From Acidisoma cellulosilyticum (GTDB lineage Bacteria; Pseudomonadota; Alphaproteobacteria; Acetobacterales; Acetobacteraceae): DNA of 64,000 nt. The translations under genes and the position numbers were made by a program. Under the pieces are notes generated by a model, which saw only the letters and a list, made by a program, of their open reading frames with translations, was not told the DNA's origin and searched no databases. Shown piece after piece: positions 27,011 to 34,928 of this stretch. The stretch lies in contig NZ_JAESVA010000002.1 in NCBI RefSeq assembly GCF_020621385.1, forward strand, positions 372,001-436,000. Reading direction: 5' to 3'. Each line of letters opens with the position of its first letter. The stretch's first letter is position 1.

Positions 27011-27510
27011 GCCGCCGTCTCCGCCGTCGCCATCAGCCTGTCCCGCAGCACCGTCAGGTCCCGCGTCAGGCGCTGTATTTCGTCCAGCGTCAGGCCCGTC
27101 GCCGCGAAGATACAGCCCGGCACGGCCAGCGCCTGGGTTTCGAGCGCGCGGCCTTGCTCCGTCAGGCTGACGCGCACCTGCCGCTCGTCGGCCGGATCTC
27201 GGCGGCGGATGACCAGGCCCATCGCCTCCAGCCGCTTGATCAAGGGCGTCAGCGTATTGGATTCGAGGAATAACCGGCCGCCGAGGGCGCCGACCGTCTG
27301 TCCATCCTCCGCCCAAAGCTGCACCAGGACGAGATATTGCGGATAGGTCACACCAAGCCGGTCCAAGAGCGGCTTATAGATGCGGTTGAAGGCATGGCCG
27401 GTGGAATAGGCGGCAAAGCACAGGAAGTCCGACAAGGCCGGCATGCCGGAGGGGGTTTCGCTCATGGTCGTCTCGGTCATCGCCGTCTTGGTCGTCGTCG
27501 TCTCGGTCAT
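27007..27510 (-). CDS. ohrR: OhrR-type MarR-family peroxide sensor
   Basis: A 167-residue winged-helix repressor. The reactive cysteine is C31 in DFLCFAAYS, the OhrR signature; the DNA-binding wing includes DERQVRVSLTEQG. Oxidation of this Cys by organic hydroperoxides releases DNA. Start chosen at ATG 27510, with AGGAG 6 bases upstream. The first ~20 residues are a Thr/Glu/Met-rich repeat (MTETT...) encoded by a short DNA repeat and are not part of the usual fold. Divergent from ohr. Confidence 0.9.
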   Translation of the reverse strand: MTETTTTKTAMTETTMSETPSGMPALSDFLCFAAYSTGHAFNRIYKPLLDRLGVTYPQYLVLVQLWAEDGQTVGALGGRLFLESNTLTPLIKRLEAMGLVIRRRDPADERQVRVSLTEQGRALETQALAVPGCIFAATGLTLDEIQRLTRDLTVLRDRLMATAETAA

Positions 27511-27582
27511 CACCGTCTCCTGGCCAGCATGCGCGGCCGATCACGAAAGAGAGATAGGTCGCGCACGATCCTATCGCAACGC

Positions 27583-27626
27583 TTGACAGGTTTATATCAC
27601 CGAGCTAGTTAAATCGCACACGATTT
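27583..27626 (+). promoter_or_regulatory. ohr promoter with overlapping OhrR operator
   Basis: A sigma70-type promoter: TTGACA (27583-27588), 17-base spacer, TAGTTA (27606-27611). A perfect inverted repeat AAATCG-CACA-CGATTT (27611-27626) covers the end of the -10 box and the start site, a good position for repression. A related half, GCGCACGATCCTATCGC, sits at about 27561-27577 nearer ohrR. Confidence 0.7.
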
Positions 27627-27659
27627 GATCGTGAACGACTTCACAAAAGGAACGACGCC

Positions 27660-28088
27660 ATGTCCGTGAATGTTCTCTACACCACCGCCGCCCGTGCCAC
27701 CGGCGGCCGCGACGGCCAGTCCGGAACCCTGGACGGCAATTTCTCCGTCAAGCTCGCGACGCCGAAGGAATTGGGCGGTGGCGGCGGCGAAGGCTCCAAC
27801 CCCGAGCAGCTTTTCGCCTCCGGCTATGCCGCCTGCTTCATCGGCGCGATGAAATTCGTCGCCTCCCAGGGCGCGCATGCGAAGGTTCCGGCCGACGCGA
27901 CCGTGACGGCGACCGTCGGTATCGGCCCGCGCTCGGAAGGCGGTTTCGGGCTTGAGGTTGCGCTGGAAGTCTCGCTGCCGGGCGTCGAGAAGGACGCGGC
28001 CGAGGCGCTGGTCGCCGAAGCCCATAAGGTCTGCCCCTATTCCAACGCGACCCGCAACAATATCGACGTCAAGCTCAGCGTCGCCTAA
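27660..28088 (+). CDS. ohr: Organic hydroperoxide resistance protein (peroxiredoxin of the Ohr/OsmC family)
   Basis: A 142-residue thiol peroxidase that reduces organic hydroperoxides. It has the two catalytic cysteines C59 (GYAACF) and C125 ([11 protein letters not shown]) and the [13 protein letters not shown] motif. Preceded by AAAGGAACG as ribosome binding site. Divergently controlled by OhrR. The stop codon is followed within 3 bases by repeat R2 and about 200 bases later by a terminator. Confidence 0.95.
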   Translation: MSVNVLYTTAARATGGRDGQSGTLDGNFSVKLATPKELGGGGGEGSNPEQLFASGYAACFIGAMKFVASQGAHAKVPADATVTATVGIGPRSEGGFGLEVALEVSLPGVEKDAAEALVAEAHKVCPYSNATRNNIDVKLSVA

Positions 28089-28090
28089 AA

Positions 28091-28262
28091 TCTGTCAGGT
28101 TTAGTTGGAAACGCCCCCAGATCCGTGGCCCGCGGCCTGTCCGGCCGAGCCTGATGCCGCGGGTCTACCCGTTCCGGCGCCCAGACGCCGATGTGGCGCC
28201 GTAACGGGTGGGTCCGCGCAACAAGTGCGCGGATGACCAATTATTTTTCAAAACCTGGCAGA
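28091..28262. repeat. Palindromic repeat element R2 (same shell as R1)
   Basis: A 172-base relative of R1. The left end (TCTGTCAGGTTT, 28091-28102) and the next 19 bases match R1; the right end AAACCTGGCAGA has one mismatch. Inside are the forward unit 28125-28170, with an enlarged loop, and the reverse unit 28206-28237. It starts 2 bases after the ohr stop. Confidence 0.85.
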
Positions 28263-28288
28263 CTTTGAGACGCCTTTGCCTGAAACGA

Positions 28289-28318
28289 AAAAGGCCCGGG
28301 GTAAAACCCGGGCCTTTT
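28289..28318. terminator. Rho-independent terminator after ohr
   Basis: AAAAGGCCCGGG-GTAAAA-CCCGGGCCTTTT hairpin with an A-run on one side and a T-run on the other, so it can serve ohr on the plus strand and the DUF2177 gene on the minus strand. Confidence 0.9.
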
Positions 28319-28338
28319 GCTTTGGTACAACGCTCCCT

Positions 28339-28746
28339 CTACCGCCGACGGCGCCCGCCGCCGCGTTCGCGCATCACGAACCAGCCGATGCTGGCCGCGA
28401 AAGCGCTGACCACCATGCCCCAGACCATATCCTTGACGGTCAGCGTCAGGTCCCAGTGCTTGAGCACCGCGTAATTGGTGAGATCATAGGCGCCATAGGT
28501 GAAAAGCCCGAAGAGCGCGGCATGGGCCATGACCCATAGCGCGCCACGCGCGCGGCCCGGCAGCATGACGAAGATCATCAATCCCAGGACATCGAGCAGA
28601 TAGAAGGCAATCGCCGGCGCGAAGCGAATTGTGGGCGACAGCATATCGCGCATCACCGCGTGATAGCTTGGTCCCATCAGCCCGAGCCAGATGACATCGA
28701 GCGCCAGGAAAACCAGGAGGGAAACGAGATAGGCGACAACCGGCAT
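28339..28746 (-). CDS. DUF2177 family membrane protein
   Basis: About 135 residues with four hydrophobic segments and the family features LDVIWLGLMG...YH (first helix and loop) and FTYGAYDLTNYAVLKHW. Function unknown; inner membrane. The start is set at MPVVAYLVSL (28746), which begins directly before the first helix; an upstream in-frame codon at 28809 would add 21 unlikely residues. A short Arg-rich C-terminal tail suggests a cytoplasmic end. Confidence 0.8.
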   Translation of the reverse strand: MPVVAYLVSLLVFLALDVIWLGLMGPSYHAVMRDMLSPTIRFAPAIAFYLLDVLGLMIFVMLPGRARGALWVMAHAALFGLFTYGAYDLTNYAVLKHWDLTLTVKDMVWGMVVSAFAASIGWFVMRERGGGRRRR

Positions 28747-28874
28747 AGCATCCTCCACGACTTGGGCAAGACCTGCGGGCCTGACCGCAGGGGGGCCTTT
28801 CTGCCCCAAGCGACGCGCCCTTTGCCATAGCCCCGAAGGGGTTAGCCAGATGAAGGATTGTTAAGCGGCTTGCC

Positions 28875-30530
28875 TCAGCGCTGCGCCGTCTCCCAATGCG
28901 GCGCCTGATAGAAGGGCGCGTTCGAGGGGGCCAGCATCGGCCGGCCCAGAATATGATCGGCCGCCTTCTCCCCGATCATGATCGTCGGCGCATTGAGATT
29001 GCCGGTGGTCACGCGCGGCATGATGGAGCTGTCAACGATGCGCAGCGACTCGAAACCGATGACGCGCGTCTCGGGGTCGACCACCGCCATCGGGTCCGAC
29101 GGATCGCCCATCTTATTGCTGCAGGACGGGTGATAGGCGCTTTCCACCTTCTGCTGGATGAAGGCATCGATCTGCGCATCCGTCACGACATCGACGCCCG
29201 GCTGCAATTCCCGCCCGCGATAGGGTTTGAACGCGTCCTGACCGAAAATCTCGCGCGTCAGGCGCACGCAGGCGCGCATCTCCGCCCAATCATCCTCATG
29301 GCTGAGGTAGTTGAAGAAGACCTTCGGCTTGTCGCGCGCGTCGCGGGAGCGCAGACGCACCCAGCCCCGGCTTTTGGAGCGCATGGGGCCGACATGCGCC
29401 TGCATGCCGTGTTCGGTGGCCAGGCTGTTGCCGTCATAGGAAATGGCAAGCGGCAGGAAGTGATACTGGATATCGGGGTAAGGCACGCCGGCACGGCTAC
29501 GGATGAAGCCGCAGGTCTCGAAATGATTGGTGGCACCCAACCCGTCTTTGCGCAGCAGCCAGCGCGCGCCGATCATGCCTTTGGACATCAGCGACTGCGC
29601 CGAAAACAGCGTGATCGGCTGCGTCACCGCCATCTGGAAATAGAATTCCAGATGATCCTGCAAATTTTCCCCGACACCCGGACGGTCGGCGACAACGGGA
29701 ATGCCGTGTTCACGCAGTTCGGCCGCCGGGCCGATGCCCGACAGTTTCAGCAATTGCGGGGAGTTGATGGGCCCGCCGGACAGAATGACTTCCTTGCGCG
29801 CGCGCACCTCGACCGCCTGCCCGCCCTTGGTGTAGCGGATACCGACGGCACGATGACCGTCGAGCAGAATCTGCTCGGCGAGCGCATTGGTGCGCACTTC
29901 CAGATTCTTCCGCTTCATGGCGGGTTTCAGATAGGCATTGGCCGCACTCCAGCGCTGGCCCTTGCGGACCGTCTGGTCCATGCGGCCGAAGCCTTCCTGC
30001 TGAAAGCCGTTGACGTCGGCGGTTGCCGGATAGCCGGCCTGCTTGGCGGCCTCCACCCAGGCCCAATAGAGGGGATTCTTCGTCGGACCGTAGGAGGTAT
30101 AAAGCGGGCCTTCGCCGCCGCGATAGGCGTCTCCGCCCTCCTCCCGATATTCCGCGCGGCGGAAATAGGGCAAGACATGCCGATAGCCCCAGCCCCGCGC
30201 GCCGCCCTGCTCCCAGCCTTCGAAATCCATGGCATTGCCCCGGATATAGACCATGCCGTTGATGGAGGACGACCCGCCCAGCACTTTTCCGCGCGGCGTA
30301 TGCAGCTTGCGGCCGCCGAGATGGGGCTCGGCCTCCGTCTCATAGAACCAGTTATATTGTTCCCGGTTCATAGGGATCGAGAGGGCCGCCGGCATCTGGA
30401 TGAAGATCGACGCATCCGATCCGCCATATTCCAGCACGAGGACGGTATTCTTGCCGTCCTCGCTCAACCGATTGGCGAGCACGCAGCCGGCCGAACCGGC
30501 CCCGACGATGATATAGTCGAAGCTATCCAT
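28875..30530 (-). CDS. betA: Choline dehydrogenase
   Basis: A 551-residue GMC flavoprotein oxidising choline to betaine aldehyde. FAD-binding IVGAGSAGCVLANRL near the N-terminus, the GMC signature GKVLGGSSSINGMVYIRG, the second signature SGGPINSPQLLKLSGIGP and the C-terminal catalytic-His region SAYHPSCSNKMG. The ATG overlaps the stop of the upstream betaine aldehyde dehydrogenase gene by 1 base. Part of the bet operon with the fused betI-betB. Confidence 0.93.
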   Translation of the reverse strand: MDSFDYIIVGAGSAGCVLANRLSEDGKNTVLVLEYGGSDASIFIQMPAALSIPMNREQYNWFYETEAEPHLGGRKLHTPRGKVLGGSSSINGMVYIRGNAMDFEGWEQGGARGWGYRHVLPYFRRAEYREEGGDAYRGGEGPLYTSYGPTKNPLYWAWVEAAKQAGYPATADVNGFQQEGFGRMDQTVRKGQRWSAANAYLKPAMKRKNLEVRTNALAEQILLDGHRAVGIRYTKGGQAVEVRARKEVILSGGPINSPQLLKLSGIGPAAELREHGIPVVADRPGVGENLQDHLEFYFQMAVTQPITLFSAQSLMSKGMIGARWLLRKDGLGATNHFETCGFIRSRAGVPYPDIQYHFLPLAISYDGNSLATEHGMQAHVGPMRSKSRGWVRLRSRDARDKPKVFFNYLSHEDDWAEMRACVRLTREIFGQDAFKPYRGRELQPGVDVVTDAQIDAFIQQKVESAYHPSCSNKMGDPSDPMAVVDPETRVIGFESLRIVDSSIMPRVTTGNLNAPTIMIGEKAADHILGRPMLAPSNAPFYQAPHWETAQR

Positions 30531-32020
30531 CAGTAAGGGCTCTCGACCGGGGCCAGCGCCACATAGACGCTCTTGATCTGCGAATAATGATCGAGCGCCG
30601 CGCGGCTATTCTCGCGCCCCAGGCCCGACTGCTTATAGCCACCGAAGGGCAGCTCGATCGGGGTGATGTTATAGGTGTTGATCCAGCAGGTGCCGGCCTG
30701 CAGCTCCGCGATGACGCGATGCGCCCGCGTGATGTCCTGCGTGAAGACACCGGCGCCGAGGCCGAATTCGGTGTCATTGGCGCGCGCCACGACGTCCGCC
30801 TCCGTATCGAAGGTCAGGATCGTCATGACGGGCCCGAAGATTTCTTCGCGCACGATGGTGAAGTCGTCGCCCGTCGCGTCGAAGACCGCCGGGGAGACGA
30901 AATTGCCCTGGGCGAGCGCGCCATCCGTCACCCGCTTGCCGCCGCAGAGGAGTGTCGCGCCTTCCGCGACACCGCGTTCGATAAAGCCCAGCACCTTCCG
31001 CATATGGGCGTCGGAAATCAGCGCGCCCATCTGCGTCTCAGGGTCCATCGGGTCGCCGATCTTGATCTTCGCCGTGCGCTCCAGAAGCCTGGAGATGAAT
31101 TTGTCTTTGATGCTGCGATGAACAAAGACCCGCGTGCCGTTGGAACAGACTTCGCCGGCCGAATAGAAATTGCCGAGCATGGCGCCGGAAATCGCGGATT
31201 CGATATCGGCATCCGCAAAGACGATGATGGGCGATTTGCCGCCCAATTCCAGCGTCACGTGTTTCAGCGTCTCGGCCGCCGCCGCCATCACCTTCTTGCC
31301 GGTCGGCACGGAACCCGTCAGCGAAACCTTGGCGATCGCGGGATGGGTCACCAGCAGGCTGCCGGTGCGGCCGTCACCGGGCAGAACGTTGAAGACGCCG
31401 TCCGGCACGCCGGCTTCCGTCATGATCTCGGCGAGCTTGAAGGCCGTCAGCGGCGTCAGTTCGGACGGCTTGAAGATCATCGCATTGCCGCAGGCGAGCG
31501 CGGGGGCGGATTTCCAGCAGGCGATCTGGATGGGATAGTTCCAGGCGCCGATGCCGGCGACGATGCCCAAAGGCTCGCGCCGCGTATAGCCCATGGCATT
31601 GGGGCCGAGATCGACGCTTTCGCCCGTGATACCGCCCGCGAGACCCGCGAAATACTCGATGCAATCGGCGCCCGAGATGACGTCGACGACCTCCGTCTCC
31701 TGAATAGGTTTGCCGGTATCCTGCGTTTCAAGTCTTGCCAGATCATCGTTATTGGCGCGGAGAAGATCGGCGACGCGGCGCAGCACGCGGCCACGCTCCA
31801 TCCCCGTCATCCTTGCCCAGATCTTCTGCCCTGTCTTCGCGCTGGCAATTGCAGCTTCCAGCTGGGCCGCGTCCGCGATCTCGATCTCGGCCAGCACTTC
31901 GCCCGTCGCCGGGTTGATCGTCGCGAAGGTTTCGGCGGCCGGATTGGGGCGATAGGCACCGCCGATCCAATTGGCGATGCGCGGCGGCGCGGCGGATGCG
32001 GTGGCAGGCAAGTGCGACAT
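30530..32020 (-). CDS. betB: Betaine aldehyde dehydrogenase (possible independent start inside the fusion frame)
   Basis: A 496-residue NAD(P)-dependent enzyme making glycine betaine, if translated from ATG 32020. GAAGGA lies 6 bases upstream, a strong ribosome binding site, although the BetI part reads straight into it. Catalytic residues: E258 in LELGGK and C292 in [12 protein letters not shown]-binding [13 protein letters not shown]. The size matches ordinary BetB (about 490). So this may be the main product, with the longer BetI-BetB as a second product. Confidence 0.88.
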   Translation of the reverse strand: MSHLPATASAAPPRIANWIGGAYRPNPAAETFATINPATGEVLAEIEIADAAQLEAAIASAKTGQKIWARMTGMERGRVLRRVADLLRANNDDLARLETQDTGKPIQETEVVDVISGADCIEYFAGLAGGITGESVDLGPNAMGYTRREPLGIVAGIGAWNYPIQIACWKSAPALACGNAMIFKPSELTPLTAFKLAEIMTEAGVPDGVFNVLPGDGRTGSLLVTHPAIAKVSLTGSVPTGKKVMAAAAETLKHVTLELGGKSPIIVFADADIESAISGAMLGNFYSAGEVCSNGTRVFVHRSIKDKFISRLLERTAKIKIGDPMDPETQMGALISDAHMRKVLGFIERGVAEGATLLCGGKRVTDGALAQGNFVSPAVFDATGDDFTIVREEIFGPVMTILTFDTEADVVARANDTEFGLGAGVFTQDITRAHRVIAELQAGTCWINTYNITPIELPFGGYKQSGLGRENSRAALDHYSQIKSVYVALAPVESPY

Positions 32021-32632
32021 GGTCGGTCCTTCAAAGCTCATCGGGAGCTGCGTATCGATGAAGCCGGCGGCAATGCGGCGGGCCGCTTCTGAATCCGACG
32101 GGCTCCAGGCGGCAGCCAGCGTCGTGCGCAGCCAAAGCCCGTCGATGATGGCGGCGATGATGACGGCAAGCCGCTCGGCTTCCTCACCCGTGGTCATTTG
32201 GCGCAGCGCGTGGCGGAGGTTGGAAAGCACGCGCAGCTGATAGATGCGCTGCACGCGCTTGAGACGGTCGGAATGGATCGCCTGGCCCCAGAAGGCGAGC
32301 CAGACGGCGCTGGTCTGGCTGTCCATTTCCTCCGGCGCCAGATTGGCATCGACCACCGCCTGCACGCGTTCCCGCGGGGTCTTGGCCGCGCGCATGCGGG
32401 CGGCCGCCGCCCGGCTGAGACGGGAGGCGAGGCTGCGCAGCGTCGCTTCCAGCAGCCCGTCCTTATCGCCGAAATAATGCGCGACGAGACCCGCCGAGAC
32501 GCCGGCATGCTTCGCGATCAGCCCCAATGTTGTTGCATTGAAACCAACCTGCGCCATGACGTGAATGGTCGTGTCGATCAGTTGCTTGCGGCGAATATCT
32601 TCCTGATCCCGACGCGACAAGCTGCTCTCCAC
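30530..32632 (-). CDS. betI-betB: BetI-BetB in-frame fusion: TetR repressor joined to betaine aldehyde dehydrogenase
   Basis: One uninterrupted frame of about 700 codons. The first ~204 residues are a BetI-like TetR regulator: HTH in [31 protein letters not shown], then a ligand domain ending in [13 protein letters not shown]. The rest is a full aldehyde dehydrogenase. No stop codon occurs between them; the junction reads [14 protein letters not shown]. BetI and BetB are normally separate neighbours. Start is set at GTG 32632 because the ATG at 32686 lies within the BetI-type operator. Either a true fusion is made, or only part of the transcripts yield the fusion (see internal betB start), or a stop was lost by sequencing error. 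Confidence 0.75.
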   Translation of the reverse strand: MESSLSRRDQEDIRRKQLIDTTIHVMAQVGFNATTLGLIAKHAGVSAGLVAHYFGDKDGLLEATLRSLASRLSRAAAARMRAAKTPRERVQAVVDANLAPEEMDSQTSAVWLAFWGQAIHSDRLKRVQRIYQLRVLSNLRHALRQMTTGEEAERLAVIIAAIIDGLWLRTTLAAAWSPSDSEAARRIAAGFIDTQLPMSFEGPTMSHLPATASAAPPRIANWIGGAYRPNPAAETFATINPATGEVLAEIEIADAAQLEAAIASAKTGQKIWARMTGMERGRVLRRVADLLRANNDDLARLETQDTGKPIQETEVVDVISGADCIEYFAGLAGGITGESVDLGPNAMGYTRREPLGIVAGIGAWNYPIQIACWKSAPALACGNAMIFKPSELTPLTAFKLAEIMTEAGVPDGVFNVLPGDGRTGSLLVTHPAIAKVSLTGSVPTGKKVMAAAAETLKHVTLELGGKSPIIVFADADIESAISGAMLGNFYSAGEVCSNGTRVFVHRSIKDKFISRLLERTAKIKIGDPMDPETQMGALISDAHMRKVLGFIERGVAEGATLLCGGKRVTDGALAQGNFVSPAVFDATGDDFTIVREEIFGPVMTILTFDTEADVVARANDTEFGLGAGVFTQDITRAHRVIAELQAGTCWINTYNITPIELPFGGYKQSGLGRENSRAALDHYSQIKSVYVALAPVESPY

Positions 32633-32672
32633 TTTAATTGCGGCCAAGCAGCCGCCCTGAATTTGTATGATT

Positions 32673-32692
32673 GCTTGAACGTTCAATCAAGC
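32673..32692. promoter_or_regulatory. BetI box upstream of betI-betB
   Basis: GCTTGAACGTTCAATCAAGC contains the perfect palindrome TTGAACGTTCAA, the core known from BetI operators (ATTGAACGTTCAAT-type). It lies about 40 bases before the proposed GTG start of the regulator, so BetI probably represses its own operon, relieved by choline. Confidence 0.7.
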
Positions 32693-32828
32693 TCCGAAAA
32701 GCAGAATGCGGCAAAAGGTTCGATATTGGGCAATTACTGCTCAATTACGCATCAAATTGCCCATTTTTTGCAGCGCAATATGAAAACATCGCGATTTTTC
32801 GTGATAAAAAGGGGTGACCGACAGCGAA

Positions 32829-32848
32829 GATTGAAAGTATGTTCAATC
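32829..32848. promoter_or_regulatory. Possible second BetI-like site upstream of choX
   Basis: GATTGAA-AGTATG-TTCAATC has the same arms as the BetI box but a 6-base instead of 2-base centre, 68 bases before the choX ATG. The AT-rich gap between the two sites also contains GGGCAATT/AATTGCCC arms (about 32727-32763). Joint control of uptake and oxidation is an inference. Confidence 0.4.
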
Positions 32849-32915
32849 TCACGGCTCCGGGCGGAGCGGCTCCGAGCGCTTGAGACCTTCCAAAACGCGA
32901 ATAAAGGACGGCAAG

Positions 32916-33878
32916 ATGCGTAAACACCTTCTTCAGGCTGTGGCGGCTTTGGGATTGATTGCGGGCAGCGCTGGTCTTGGCGCCAGCGCCCATGCCGCGG
33001 GCGATCCGGCCTCATGCAAGAACATCTCCTTCTCCAATGTCGGCTGGACCGATATTTCGGCCACGACCGGCACCGCGACCTATATCCTGGATGCGCTGGG
33101 CTATAAGACGACGACGACGATCCTGTCGGTACCGGTGACCTTCGAGGAAATGAAGCAGAAGAAGATCAACGTCTTCCTCGGCAACTGGATGCCGACGATG
33201 GCCGACAATATCAAACCCTATGTCGATGCCAAGACGGTCGACGTGCTGGGCGCCAATCTTGAAGGCGCCAAATACACCCTCGCCGTTCCGACCTATCTGT
33301 TCAATGCGGGCCTGAAGTCCTTCGCGGATATTCCCAAGTTCTACAAGGAACTGGACGGCAAGATCTACGGTATCGAGCCGGGCAACGACGGCAATGCGCT
33401 GATCCTGACCATGATCAAGAACAACACCGATGGCGTCGGCAAGTTCACGCTTGTTCAGTCCTCCGAGCAGGGCATGCTGGCCGAAGTGACCCGCAAGACC
33501 AAGGACCATAAGGGCATCGTCTTCCTGGGCTGGGAACCGCATCCCATGAACACCAAGTATGACATGCAGTATCTGTCGGGCGGCGACGCCATCTTCGGGC
33601 CGAATTACGGTGGCGCCACCGTCTATACCAATACCCAGGGCGGCTATGTCGAGAAATGCCCGAATACCGGCAAGTTCCTGACCCAGCTGAAATTCACGCT
33701 GGATATGGAAAACACGATCATGGGCTCCATCATGTATGACAAGATGGACCCGGCGCCCGCCGCCGCGCAGTGGCTGAAGGCCAATCCCGCTGCGATGACG
33801 CCCTGGCTTGCCGGTGTCACCACCTTCGACGGCAGCCAGCCCGCCGAAGCCGTCGTGAAGAAGTCTCTCGGCCTCTGA
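32916..33878 (+). CDS. choX: Choline/betaine ABC transporter substrate-binding protein
   Basis: A 320-residue periplasmic protein of the OpuAC/ChoX family. Signal peptide of about 28 residues ending in ASAHA-AGDP. The mature part has VGWTDISATTGTATYILDALGY, NVFLGNWMPTM and a Trp-rich pocket (GWEPHPMN) used by this family to bind trimethylammonium groups. ATG 32916 has AAAGGA upstream. Divergent from betI-betB, which points to choline as substrate. Confidence 0.9.
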   Translation: MRKHLLQAVAALGLIAGSAGLGASAHAAGDPASCKNISFSNVGWTDISATTGTATYILDALGYKTTTTILSVPVTFEEMKQKKINVFLGNWMPTMADNIKPYVDAKTVDVLGANLEGAKYTLAVPTYLFNAGLKSFADIPKFYKELDGKIYGIEPGNDGNALILTMIKNNTDGVGKFTLVQSSEQGMLAEVTRKTKDHKGIVFLGWEPHPMNTKYDMQYLSGGDAIFGPNYGGATVYTNTQGGYVEKCPNTGKFLTQLKFTLDMENTIMGSIMYDKMDPAPAAAQWLKANPAAMTPWLAGVTTFDGSQPAEAVVKKSLGL

Positions 33879-33904
33879 TCCGACGCCTTTTCGTCTGTTG
33901 CCAT

Positions 33905-33934
33905 GTCGCCCGCGTGCAAGTCGCGCGGGCGGCA
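33905..33934. repeat. Single diverged palindromic repeat unit (R7)
   Basis: GTCGCCCGCG...CGCGCGGGCGGCAC resembles one unit of the repeat family without a clear partner; it lies 27 bases after choX, where a hairpin would favour higher choX expression than choW. The rest of the choX-choW gap (to 34075) contains no gene that I can see. Confidence 0.55.
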
Positions 33935-34075
33935 CAGACGCCCATAATGCTGCGTCCTCAGCTGCTTTGCGGTCGCGAATTTCCCGCCGCGCGGCCATAA
34001 AACTCTGACCAGATCGAGCGTTTTATGATCTGATATCGTCAGGACATTCACGAACATCTGGAATGGAGTGCCTTT

Positions 34076-34924
34076 ATGCTGAACGGGCTGGCAGATATCG
34101 TCTCAGGCCATAAGATCCCGCTCGGCGACTGGATCGCCAATATCGTCAACTCGATCAGCGGATCGGACGCGATCGACGCCGTGTCCAACGGCATCGCGGC
34201 GGCCATCAACGGATTGACGAGCGTGCTGGAAGCCATTCCCGCCATCGTCCTGATTATCGCCGTGGGGCTGATCGCCTATGCCATCCAGCGGTCCTGGAAA
34301 CTGGTGATCTTTATCCTGCTCGCGCAGCTGTTCATTCTCAACCAGGGCTATTGGTCGGCGACGATGGAGACGACCTCTCTCATCATCTTCGCGACCGTCA
34401 TTTCCATGGTCATCGGCGTGCCGATCGGCATTGCCTGCGCGCATCGCCCCATGCTGTTTACCTTCGTGCGGCCGCTGCTGGATCTGATGCAGACGCTGCC
34501 GACCTTCGTCTATCTGATCCCGACCGTCGTGCTATTCGGCCTCGGCGCCGTGCCGGGCCTGATCTCGACCATCATCTTCGCCATCGCCGCCCCCATCCGG
34601 TTGACCCAGCTTGGCATCGCTTCCGTGCCGCCACCGCTGATCGAGGCCGGTGAGGCGTTCGGCGCGTCGAAAAACCAGCTGCTGTGGAAGGTCGAACTGC
34701 CGCATGCGCTGCCGACCATCATGGCCGGCCTGACGCAATGCATCATGCTCAGCCTGTCCATGGTGGTGATCGCGGCCCTGGTCGGTGCCGGCGGTCTCGG
34801 CGTGCCGGTGGTGAGCGCACTCAACACCTTGCGCGTCGATGTCGGCTTCGAATCCGGCCTTTGCATCGTCGTGCTGGCGGTCATCCTGGACCGCGTCTGC
34901 CGTCCGCGTGAGAGCGAGGGTTGA
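34076..34924 (+). CDS. choW: Choline/betaine ABC transporter permease
   Basis: A 282-residue inner membrane permease of the ProW/OpuAB type with about six hydrophobic segments and the permease loop EAGEAFGASKNQLLWKVELPHALP that contacts the ATPase. GGAG upstream of ATG 34076. Sits between choX and choV in a complete importer. Confidence 0.92.
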   Translation: MLNGLADIVSGHKIPLGDWIANIVNSISGSDAIDAVSNGIAAAINGLTSVLEAIPAIVLIIAVGLIAYAIQRSWKLVIFILLAQLFILNQGYWSATMETTSLIIFATVISMVIGVPIGIACAHRPMLFTFVRPLLDLMQTLPTFVYLIPTVVLFGLGAVPGLISTIIFAIAAPIRLTQLGIASVPPPLIEAGEAFGASKNQLLWKVELPHALPTIMAGLTQCIMLSLSMVVIAALVGAGGLGVPVVSALNTLRVDVGFESGLCIVVLAVILDRVCRPRESEG

Positions 34925-34928
34925 GAGA

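Noticed and set aside
28208-28474. Small frame starting GPRNKCADD after ohr
   Set aside because: It begins inside repeat R2 and then runs through the terminator; the peptide is the repeat's own translation.
28896-32092. Long open frames on the plus strand opposite betA and betB
   Set aside because: They mirror the codon pattern of the minus-strand genes, have no recognisable domains and are Arg/His-rich as expected for antisense of GC-rich genes.
33879-34075. Small gene between choX and choW
   Set aside because: No frame with a plausible start and ribosome binding site; the region holds a diverged repeat unit and the choW leader.
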